From Xanthobacteraceae bacterium (lineage in GTDB: Bacteria > Pseudomonadota > Alphaproteobacteria > Rhizobiales > Xanthobacteraceae), in the NCBI GenBank assembly GCA_030038415.1, contig JASHOX010000192.1:1-64000 (forward strand): a DNA stretch of 64,000 nt, given 5' to 3'. Positions 1-7,937 of this stretch are shown piece by piece (position 1 is the first letter of the stretch; each line of letters begins with the position of its first letter). A program made the translations under genes and the position numbers. The notes under the pieces are model-generated. The model was given only the letters and a program-made list of their open reading frames with translations. It had not been told where the DNA came from and ran no database searches.

Positions 1-2475
1 CAGCGGCGGCGCGCGCAAGGGATCGGCGGATTCCTGGCGGCGATCGGCTCAATTGTGCCGTTTCCCGCGGCCGCAGCCGAACAGCCAGCGCTGTCGCTGC
101 AAGAACTCGTCTTGACCGCCCATCGCAGCATCGACCAGCATGAGATCGCGTTCTTCGCCCTCGTCGTCGGCGTGATCTTGTTTGCAGTCGTTACCGCAGT
201 CATGCTGCTGCGCGCGCGGGCTCGCGCGGCACGATTGGAAGCGTGGTCGCGCGATGAGTTCACACGGCTTGGTGACGAGCTCGACCGTGCTAACGCGGTG
301 ATTCTGTCCGAACCGCAGATCGTCGTGGATTGGCCGGCGGGTTCCGACGAGCCCGGCATCGACGGCGACTTGTCGGCCCTGGGTGTCTCCGCATCCCATC
401 GGGTGCTGGCATTCGGCAGCTGGCTCGATGCCGGCAAAGCAAGCGCCATGGAGCACGCTGTGGACGCATTGCGCGCGCGCGGCGAAGCGTTTTCGATGAC
501 GCTCGCGACGCTTACCGGTCATCCGATCGAGGCGCAAGGCCGCGCCATCGGCGGCCGCGCCGTGCTGCGCCTTAAAGATGCCAGCGGCATCAAGCGCGAA
601 CTGGTCGATCTGGTCGGCCGTTACGAGCGGCAATCGACCGAGCTCACGGCGCTGCGCACGCTCGCCGAAAAACTGCCGTCGCCGGTATGGACGCGCGACG
701 CGGCGGGGCATCTGACCTTCGTCAACGCCGCTTACGCGCGCGCGGTCGAAGCCAAAAACGCCGCCGATACCATCGAGCGCCGCCTGGAACTGCTTGACAG
801 CGCCGCGCGCGAAACCATCGCAGAGACGCGGGCGAGCGGCGGCTCCTACGCCGGCCGGCTGCACGCCGTCGCCGCTGGCGCGCGGCGCACCTTCGATGTG
901 CTCGATTTTCGTACCGAGACGGGCAGCGCCGGCATCGGCATGGATGTAACCGAAGTGGAATCGTTGCACGGCGCGCTCACGCGTCTTGCCGACGCGCATC
1001 GCCGCACGCTGGACCAGCTCTCCACCGGCGTTGCCATGTTCGACGCCGATCACCGGCTGAGTTTTTATAATGCCGCCTATCGCGCGCTATGGGACCTCGA
1101 CGCCGCCTTCCTCGATCAAGGCCCGACCGATTCGGCGGTGATCGAGGTTTTACGCGCGGCGCGCAAGCTGCCGGAGGAACAGGATTTCCGCCAATGGAAG
1201 ACGCAGTTGCACGAGGCCTATCGCGCCGTCGAAGCCAAAGAACATACGTGGCATTTACCAGGCAGGCGGACCTTGCGCGTCGTCACCACCCCCAATCCGG
1301 ACGGCGGCGTCACTTATCTGTTCCACGACGTCACCGAGCGGCTCGATCTGGAACGCCGTTTTGAGGAATTGATCCGCGTTCAGGGCGAGACGCTCGACAA
1401 CTTGGCCGAAGGGGTCGCCGTGTTCGGCAGCGACGGCCGGCTGCGGCTGCACAATGCCGCCTTCGCCCGGATGTGGCGGCTGTCGCCCGGTGCGCTCGCC
1501 GACCGACCGCACATCGAAAAGATCACCGCGCTGTGCCAGCCGCTGCATGGCAATGCGCCCGCGTGGCTAGCGTTGCGCGACGTCATCACCGCGATCGACA
1601 GTCGCGAAGCAATACCGGGCCGTCTCGAACGCCGCGACGGCAGCGTGGTCGATTGCACCACCGTGCCGCTGCCCGACGGCGCCACCTTGGTTACCTTCCA
1701 CGACGTCACCGACTCGGTCAATGTCGAGCGCGCGCTGCGCGAACGCAACGAGGCGCTCGAAGATGCCGACAAGATCAAGATCGATTTCGTTCATCACGTG
1801 TCCTACGAGCTGCGCTCGCCGCTGACCAACATCATCGGTTTCGTCCACCTGCTCGGCGATCCAGCGACCGGGCCGCTCGCGCAAAAACAGCGCGAATATC
1901 TCGATTACATCACGGTTTCAACGAATACCTTGCTGGCGCTGATCAACAACATTCTCGATCTGGCAACTATCGATGCCGGACGCATGCAACTCAGCCTCGG
2001 CCCGGTCGACATCCTCGAAACCATGGCGGCGGCCGCCGAGGGCGTGCAAGATCGGCTGGTGAGTGCCGGTCTCGTATTGGACATCAGCGCGCCCGCCGGC
2101 ATCGGCAGCTTTATCGCCGACAAGCTGCGCCTGCGGCAGATTCTCTTCAATCTTTTGGCCAATGCCGTGAGCTTTTCGCCCGGCGGCGCAACCGTGACCT
2201 TGTCCGCCGCGCGCACCGCCGACGCGGTGATCTTTTCCGTTACCGACCAGGGGCCCGGCATTCCGCCGCAAGTCCTGGAAAAAGTGTTCGACTGGTTCGA
2301 GACCCACTCGCTGGGATCGCAGCATCGCGGGCCGGGGATCGGACTTTCCCTGGTCCGCTCCTTCGTCGAGCTGCATGGCGGCACGGTGACGATCATGTCG
2401 GCCGTGGGACAAGGCACCACCGTGACATGTACATTCCCGCTCACTGAAACCGCCACGCTGACGGCCGCGGAGTAG
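1..2475 (+). CDS. divL: DivL-like PAS-domain sensor kinase with Tyr phosphoacceptor (5' partial)
   Basis: Cell-cycle sensor kinase of the DivL type, which in alphaproteobacteria acts on the DivK/CckA/CtrA pathway. The frame is open to the left edge, so the true start is probably outside; the GTG at 55 is only the first start codon visible. Numbering from that GTG (806 residues): membrane segment about 31-52, PAS-like regions about 200-290, 325-430 and 445-545, a HisKA-like dimerisation helix near 575-640, and an HATPase domain about 690-800 with N box (ILFNLLANAVSF), G1 (DQGPGIP) and G2 (GPGIGLSL). The H-box reads HHVSYELRSPLT: Tyr584 stands where a histidine kinase has its phosphorylated His, the hallmark of DivL. 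The ATP site looks intact. The next gene starts two bases after the stop. The DivL identity rests on the Tyr, the PAS architecture and the position before tsaE; an unrelated Tyr-substituted PAS kinase is the alternative. Confidence 0.85.
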   Translation, partial: QRRRAQGIGGFLAAIGSIVPFPAAAAEQPALSLQELVLTAHRSIDQHEIAFFALVVGVILFAVVTAVMLLRARARAARLEAWSRDEFTRLGDELDRANAVILSEPQIVVDWPAGSDEPGIDGDLSALGVSASHRVLAFGSWLDAGKASAMEHAVDALRARGEAFSMTLATLTGHPIEAQGRAIGGRAVLRLKDASGIKRELVDLVGRYERQSTELTALRTLAEKLPSPVWTRDAAGHLTFVNAAYARAVEAKNAADTIERRLELLDSAARETIAETRASGGSYAGRLHAVAAGARRTFDVLDFRTETGSAGIGMDVTEVESLHGALTRLADAHRRTLDQLSTGVAMFDADHRLSFYNAAYRALWDLDAAFLDQGPTDSAVIEVLRAARKLPEEQDFRQWKTQLHEAYRAVEAKEHTWHLPGRRTLRVVTTPNPDGGVTYLFHDVTERLDLERRFEELIRVQGETLDNLAEGVAVFGSDGRLRLHNAAFARMWRLSPGALADRPHIEKITALCQPLHGNAPAWLALRDVITAIDSREAIPGRLERRDGSVVDCTTVPLPDGATLVTFHDVTDSVNVERALRERNEALEDADKIKIDFVHHVSYELRSPLTNIIGFVHLLGDPATGPLAQKQREYLDYITVSTNTLLALINNILDLATIDAGRMQLSLGPVDILETMAAAAEGVQDRLVSAGLVLDISAPAGIGSFIADKLRLRQILFNLLANAVSFSPGGATVTLSAARTADAVIFSVTDQGPGIPPQVLEKVFDWFETHSLGSQHRGPGIGLSLVRSFVELHGGTVTIMSAVGQGTTVTCTFPLTETATLTAAE

Positions 2476-2477
2476 CA

Positions 2478-4016
2478 ATGCTTCTGACCACCCCCGGTGG
2501 CGCAAGCTTTACTGTGACATTGGCGAACGAGGAGGCGACGCGACGATTGGCGATCGACATCGCCGCCGCGCTCGAGCCCGGTGACCTCGTGACGCTATCC
2601 GGCGATCTCGGCGCCGGCAAAACGACATTTGCGCGCGCCCTGATCCGCTATTTTGCCGGCGACGATACGATCGAGGTGCCGAGCCCGACCTTCACCTTCC
2701 TGCAGACCTATGAGCTGCCGCGCTTCACGCTCGTTCATGCCGACCTCTACCGGGTTTCTGGATCGGTGGAGCTGGCCGAACTTGGTTTCGACGATTTGCC
2801 GGAAAACGCCGTGGTGCTGATGGAATGGCCCGATCGCGCCGCGGGATTTCTGCCAGCCGACCGCCTCGACATCGCCTTTACGCTTTCACCCGCGGGCGGG
2901 TCCGACATGCGCAACGTCCGCTGTGTCGGCTATGGCAGCTTCGTGCCGCGCGTTGAGCGGATCGCCCGTATCCGCGCCTTCCTCGACGAAACTGGTTTCG
3001 GCGACGCCTATCGTCTGCGGATGCAGGGCGATGCCTCAACGCGCATCTTTGAACGGCTGACGCGCGGCGATCGGACCTTCGTCCTGATGAACGCACCCCG
3101 CCGTCCCGACGGTCCGCCGGTGCGCGATGGCAAACCCTATAGCGCCATCGCGCATCTCGCCGAGGACATCGTGCCCTATATCGCGGTGGCGGCCGGGTTG
3201 CGGGAGCTCGGACTATCGGCACCGGAAATCCTGAACGCCGATCTCGATGACGGACTAATCGTCATGGAGGACTTCGGCAACGAACGTATCGTTGCCGGCG
3301 ATCCTCCCGCCCCGATCGAGGAACGCTACGCCACGGCCATCGATCTTCTGGCCACGCTGCATGGCCGGGAATTGTCGGACACGCTGCCGGTCACGTCGGA
3401 ACTCGCCTACCGGCTGCCGCCTTATGACATCGAGGCGTTCCTGATTGAGGCCGAGCTGCTGCTCGACTGGTACCTGATCGGCACCGGCGCGCCGGCCACG
3501 ACTGCGGCGCGCCCAGCATTCGTCAGGCTCTGGCGCGAGGCTCTGTTGCCCGCAATCGCGGCACCGCCGACCTGGGTGCTGCGCGACTATCATTCGCCCA
3601 ACCTGTTGTGGCTGCCGCAACGTGACGACATCGCCCGGGTCGGCCTCCTCGATTTTCAGGACGCGCTGATCGGGCCTGCCGCCTATGACGTCGCCTCGCT
3701 CCTGCAAGATGCGCGCGTCGATGTCCCGGAGGCGATGGAAATGGCCCTGCTCGGCCGCTATGTACGTTCCCGCCTCGGTAACGATAGCGACTTCGACACC
3801 GCCAGCTTCACGCGAGTCTATGCGACACTCGCGGCGCAGCGGGCGACCAAAGTCCTCGGCATATTCGCCCGGCTCAACCGCCGCGATGCCAAGCCGCAGT
3901 ACTTGCGGCATATGCCGCGGCTCTGGAACTATTTGCAGCGCTCGCTGGCGCACCCGGCCTTGGCTGCACTTAAGGCCTGGTACGCCACAAATGTGCCCGC
4001 TCCGGATGGGCTATGA
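2478..4016 (+). CDS. tsaE: TsaE / aminoglycoside-phosphotransferase-type sugar kinase fusion (AmgK-like)
   Basis: A 512-residue two-domain protein. Residues about 1-150 are TsaE, the ATPase of the tRNA t6A37 threonylcarbamoyl system, with Walker A GDLGAGKT (42-49) and the family motif HADLYRVS. Residues about 155-505 are an APH-fold kinase like AmgK, the anomeric N-acetylmuramate/N-acetylglucosamine kinase of peptidoglycan recycling. Its catalytic loop RDYHSPNLL carries Asp370 and Asn375, and the metal-binding DFQ motif has Asp392. The ATG follows divL by two bases with GGAG five bases upstream. A MurU-like nucleotidyltransferase follows, the usual partner of AmgK. The fusion arrangement is known in this bacterial group, and there is no frameshift or internal stop between the halves. 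The t6A role is secure; the sugar substrate is inferred from the neighbour. Confidence 0.93.
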   Translation: MLLTTPGGASFTVTLANEEATRRLAIDIAAALEPGDLVTLSGDLGAGKTTFARALIRYFAGDDTIEVPSPTFTFLQTYELPRFTLVHADLYRVSGSVELAELGFDDLPENAVVLMEWPDRAAGFLPADRLDIAFTLSPAGGSDMRNVRCVGYGSFVPRVERIARIRAFLDETGFGDAYRLRMQGDASTRIFERLTRGDRTFVLMNAPRRPDGPPVRDGKPYSAIAHLAEDIVPYIAVAAGLRELGLSAPEILNADLDDGLIVMEDFGNERIVAGDPPAPIEERYATAIDLLATLHGRELSDTLPVTSELAYRLPPYDIEAFLIEAELLLDWYLIGTGAPATTAARPAFVRLWREALLPAIAAPPTWVLRDYHSPNLLWLPQRDDIARVGLLDFQDALIGPAAYDVASLLQDARVDVPEAMEMALLGRYVRSRLGNDSDFDTASFTRVYATLAAQRATKVLGIFARLNRRDAKPQYLRHMPRLWNYLQRSLAHPALAALKAWYATNVPAPDGL

Positions 4017-4058
4017 TATTGCGATTCGTGTGATCGCGATCGCTGGGCGGGCAAGGCG

Positions 4059-4772
4059 ATGATGCCGAAAAGCGCAATGGTGCTGGCTGCGGGGCTGGGC
4101 ACGCGCATGCGGCCGTATAATGGTCACATCCCCAAGCCACTGGTCGCGGTCGGCGGCAAATGCCTGATCGATTATGGGCTCGACCGCTTGGCCGATGCCG
4201 GCGTGGAACGTGCGGTCGTCAACGTGCACCATCTTGCCGAGGTCATCGAGCGGCATGTTGCGGTACGGCAAAAACCGCGCATCGTCATTTCCGACGAACG
4301 CGGCGAACTGCTCGGCACTGGCGGCGGCATCGCCAAAGCGCTGCCGCTGCTCGGCGATGCGCCGTTTTTTCTCGTCAATTCCGACACGTTGTGGCTGGAC
4401 GGCGTCAAACCCAACGTCGCGCGGCTTGCCGAGAATTTCGATCCGCGGTCCATGGACGCGCTCCTGCTCTTAGCGCCGACGGCCGGCAGCCTGGGCTATG
4501 AGGGTCGCGGCGACTACGCCATGCTTCCTGACGGGCGCTTGCGGCGTCGCGACGAGCAGGAGGCGGTGCCCTTCATCTATGCCGGCGCAGCGATTCTTTC
4601 GCCCGCGCTGTTCACCGTGGCGCCTGCCGGCGCCTTTCCGCTCACGCTGTTGTTCGATCGCGCCGGCGAACAAGGCCGGCTATTCGGCTTGCGCCTCGAA
4701 GGCACCTGGATGCATGTCGGTACCCCCGAAGCCGTCGCCGCCGCCGAAGCAGCGCTCGCCGCGATGGCCTAA
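4059..4772 (+). CDS. murU: MurU-like nucleotidyltransferase
   Basis: Sugar-1-phosphate nucleotidyltransferase of 237 residues. In the MurU pathway this enzyme makes UDP-N-acetylmuramate from MurNAc-1-phosphate, salvaging cell-wall sugar. The N terminus has the family signature MVLAAGLGTRMRP (7-19) with the Lys of PKPL (25-28), and LLGTGGGIAKAL and NSDTLWLDG follow the metal/nucleotide-binding pattern. It starts 42 bases after the fused TsaE/kinase gene on the same strand, consistent with an AmgK-MurU pair. Two consecutive ATGs (4059 and 4062) are possible starts. The exact sugar and nucleotide are inferred from context; a mannose-1-phosphate guanylyltransferase-like activity is the main alternative. 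Confidence 0.85.
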   Translation: MMPKSAMVLAAGLGTRMRPYNGHIPKPLVAVGGKCLIDYGLDRLADAGVERAVVNVHHLAEVIERHVAVRQKPRIVISDERGELLGTGGGIAKALPLLGDAPFFLVNSDTLWLDGVKPNVARLAENFDPRSMDALLLLAPTAGSLGYEGRGDYAMLPDGRLRRRDEQEAVPFIYAGAAILSPALFTVAPAGAFPLTLLFDRAGEQGRLFGLRLEGTWMHVGTPEAVAAAEAALAAMA

Positions 4773-4829
4773 AATCTGATATCTGGGTCGGATCGTTGTC
4801 GCCGCGACGGCAGCGAGCCGATCACCGCC

Positions 4830-7800
4830 ATGACCCCACGTGTCTTCACCATACCGGCATCGGCGCCGTTTTTGCCGACGCTGATCGAGGCGTTGAACGC
4901 CGGCAAGCTCGGCTTTGCCGTCGCCGACGATCCGCTGGCGCTTGCCTCGACAACGATTTACCTGCCGACGCGCCGCGCCTGCCGGCTCATGCGCGATACT
5001 TTCCTCGATAGGCTCAAAGGCGATGCTGCCATCATGCCGCGGATCGTAGCGCTGGGCGATATCGACGAGGACGAGATCGCTTTCGCCGAAGCCGCAGTGG
5101 GCGACATCGCGGTCGAGGCGCTCGCTCTTCCTGACGCGCTCGGCGGCCTTGAGCGGCGGCTTCTCCTCACCCAGCTTGTCACCAAATGGGCCGGCTCGCC
5201 TGAATTGCACGGCGCCAGCGGCGCGCCGCTCGTCGCCCAGACTCCAGCAGCGGCTTGTGCGCTTGCCGACGACCTGGCGCGGCTGATCGACGACATGACG
5301 ACCCGCGGCGTGTCATGGGACCGGCTCGACGATCTGGTGCCCGATCAATTCGATGTTTTCTGGCAGCTCACGCTGCGGTTTTTGCAGATTGCCCGCAAGA
5401 CATGGCCGGAGGTCTTGCGCCAGCGCGGCTTGATCGAACCGGCGGCGCGGCGCGACGCCCTGATCAAGGCGGAGGCCGCGCGGCTTGCGCGCAAGACCGA
5501 CGGGCCGGTGATTGCCGCGGGCTCGACCGGTTCGATCCCGTCAACCGCGGAGCTCATTGCCACGATTGCGCGCCTACCGCACGGGGCCGTGGTACTGCCC
5601 GGCCTCGACACCGATCTCGACGAAGAGTCTTGGCGCTTGATTGCCGGCGATGAGAAAAAGCGCATCGCCCCGGCGCCCGGCCATCCGCAATTTGCCATGC
5701 AGGCGCTGCTGTCGCGCATCGGTATCGGCCGCGACGCAGTCGTGCCGCTGGCAACGCCGCGAGGGCGCGAGCGGCTGGTCTCGGAAGCGCTCCGGCCTGC
5801 CGCCGCAACCGAGCTCTGGCGCGCGACGGCCGCCGACCCGGCCTTCGAGGCCCATGCCGATGCCGCGCTCGGCACGATGGCGATGATCGCAGCCGCCAAT
5901 CCGGAAGAAGAGGCGCTCGCCATCGCCGTGGCGCTGCGCGAGGCGGTGCACGACGGCAAGACCGCCGCGCTGGTCACGCCGGATCGCGCGCTCGGCCGCC
6001 GTGTGCTTGCCGCTCTGCAACGCTGGAACATCGCGGCGGAGGATTCCGGCGGCGATGCCCTAGCCGATACGCCGGCCGGCATTTTTGCCCGGCTTGCCGC
6101 TGCCGCGGCGCTCGACGGCACTCCGCCGGTGGCGCTCCTTGCCTTGCTCAAGCATCCGCTGCAGCGGCTGGGCGAGCAAAGAGCGGTGACCGCGCTTGAG
6201 CGTGCGATCTTGCGCGGACCACGGCCGCGTGCAGGCTCCACCGGCCTGATGTTGGCGCTGACCAATTTTCGCAACCAACTCGGAAAATTCCGCAGCAAAG
6301 AACCGGTCGACCTGCATCCCTCCGACCCGCGCATCGATCTCACTGAAAGCGGACTTGCCGCCGCCGCCGATCTTGTTGCACGTCTCGGCGAGGCGCTGGC
6401 TCCGCTCGAAAGCCTGGGAAGGAACGCCTATCCGCTCAGCGAACTGGCCAAGCGCCATCGCGAAGTGGTCGCTCGTCTGTCGCCACGCGACGGTGACGCG
6501 GCCGCGCTCGCGGGGCGCGATGGCCAAAGACTCGCCGGCGCGTTCGATGAGCTCGCGACGAGCGATGCCGCCGCCCGTCTTTCCGTCGAGACCTTGGACT
6601 ATGTCGAATTCTTTTCGGCTGCGCTTGCCGGACAAGTCGTGCGGCGCGAGCCGCAGCCTGGTTTGCGGGTGCGCATCCTCGGTCCGCTCGAGGCCCGCCT
6701 GACCGAAAGCGATCGCGTCGTGCTCGGCGGCCTCGTCGAAGGCACTTGGCCGCCGGAAAGCAATAACGACGCGTGGCTGAGCCGGCCGATGCGGCTCAAG
6801 CTCGGGCTCGATCTGCCGGAGCGCCGCATCGGGCTCTCCGCGCACGATTTCGCGCAACTTTTCGGCGCGCGCGATGTCGTCTTGAGCCATTCCGCCAAGA
6901 TCGCCGGCGCGCCAACCGTGCCGTCGCGTTTTGTTCAGCGGCTCGCCGCCATCAGCGGAACGCATTGGGAAGACGTCGTCAAACGCGGCGAAACCTACCT
7001 CGCTTGGGCACGCGAACTTGACCGGCCGGAACGGGTGACGCCCGAGCCGCGGCCGGCGCCGACGCCGCCGCGCGCGGTGCGGCCGAAAGGCCTGTCCGTG
7101 ACCGAGATCGAGGACTGGCTGCGCGATCCCTATACCATTTACGCCAAGCACGTTTTGCGCCTGAAACCGCTCGATGCGGTCGATACCGAGCCCGGCGCCG
7201 CCGAGCGCGGCACCATCATTCACGCCGCCGTTGGCGCATTCACGCAGAATTTCGCGGCCGGCCTTCCCACCGATCCGCTGAACGAGCTCATCGCACTCGG
7301 CGAACCGCATTTTGCCGCGCTTGAAGATTTTCCCGAGGCGCGCGCATTTTGGTGGCCGCGCTTCCTGCGCATTGCGCATTGGTTCACGCGCTGGGACGCC
7401 GAGCGGCGCGGCGCCATCGTTGCGCTTACCGCCGAGATTCGGGGCGAGACCGATATTGCGCTCGCGGACGGCACGTTCCGCCTTCGCGGCATCGCCGACC
7501 GTATCGAACGCGATGCCAGCGGCCGCTGCCGCATTCTCGATTACAAGACCGGCTCCGTGCGCAGCGAGAAGCAGGTGCGCACCGGGCTGGCGCCGCAGCT
7601 CACGCTGGAAGCCGCCATCCTGCGGCGCGGCGGCTTTGCCGGCATTCCGGCCGGCACATCTGTCGGCGAGATCGCTTATGTGAAGCTGAGAGGCGGCGAA
7701 CCGGCCGGCGAATACGAACCAATCGAGTTCAAGGAAGGCACCCCGGATAGTCAGGCCGATCGTGCATTGGGGCGGCTCGCCGGAATTGCCCAGGCGTTCG

Positions 7801-7937
7801 ATACCGACACCGAGCCCTACCGCTCGCTCGTCCATCCGATGTGGCGCACGCGTTACGGCGACTACGACCATCTTGCGCGCGTGAAGGAATGGTCGCGAAG
7901 CGGCGGCGAGATCGACGACGTCGGAGGCGGCGAATGA
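4830..7937 (+). CDS. addB: AddB, double-strand-break repair helicase/nuclease subunit
   Basis: Large subunit (1035 residues) of the AddAB helicase-nuclease, which resects double-strand DNA ends for RecA loading. The C-terminal RecB-type nuclease carries RILDYKTGS with the catalytic Asp904-Tyr905-Lys906. The N-terminal part (IYLPTRRACRLMRDTFL) is the degenerate helicase-like region usual for alphaproteobacterial AddB, and I see no classical Walker A there. The stop overlaps the addA start in an ATGA arrangement, so the two subunits are translationally coupled. AddAB fills the role RecBCD has in enterobacteria. Confidence 0.95.
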   Translation: MTPRVFTIPASAPFLPTLIEALNAGKLGFAVADDPLALASTTIYLPTRRACRLMRDTFLDRLKGDAAIMPRIVALGDIDEDEIAFAEAAVGDIAVEALALPDALGGLERRLLLTQLVTKWAGSPELHGASGAPLVAQTPAAACALADDLARLIDDMTTRGVSWDRLDDLVPDQFDVFWQLTLRFLQIARKTWPEVLRQRGLIEPAARRDALIKAEAARLARKTDGPVIAAGSTGSIPSTAELIATIARLPHGAVVLPGLDTDLDEESWRLIAGDEKKRIAPAPGHPQFAMQALLSRIGIGRDAVVPLATPRGRERLVSEALRPAAATELWRATAADPAFEAHADAALGTMAMIAAANPEEEALAIAVALREAVHDGKTAALVTPDRALGRRVLAALQRWNIAAEDSGGDALADTPAGIFARLAAAAALDGTPPVALLALLKHPLQRLGEQRAVTALERAILRGPRPRAGSTGLMLALTNFRNQLGKFRSKEPVDLHPSDPRIDLTESGLAAAADLVARLGEALAPLESLGRNAYPLSELAKRHREVVARLSPRDGDAAALAGRDGQRLAGAFDELATSDAAARLSVETLDYVEFFSAALAGQVVRREPQPGLRVRILGPLEARLTESDRVVLGGLVEGTWPPESNNDAWLSRPMRLKLGLDLPERRIGLSAHDFAQLFGARDVVLSHSAKIAGAPTVPSRFVQRLAAISGTHWEDVVKRGETYLAWARELDRPERVTPEPRPAPTPPRAVRPKGLSVTEIEDWLRDPYTIYAKHVLRLKPLDAVDTEPGAAERGTIIHAAVGAFTQNFAAGLPTDPLNELIALGEPHFAALEDFPEARAFWWPRFLRIAHWFTRWDAERRGAIVALTAEIRGETDIALADGTFRLRGIADRIERDASGRCRILDYKTGSVRSEKQVRTGLAPQLTLEAAILRRGGFAGIPAGTSVGEIAYVKLRGGEPAGEYEPIEFKEGTPDSQADRALGRLAGIAQAFDTDTEPYRSLVHPMWRTRYGDYDHLARVKEWSRSGGEIDDVGGGE

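Noticed and set aside
49-1053. Open frame opposite divL, about 330 codons
   Set aside because: Arg/Gly/Ala-rich composition, no ribosome site, and entirely inside a well-supported kinase gene.
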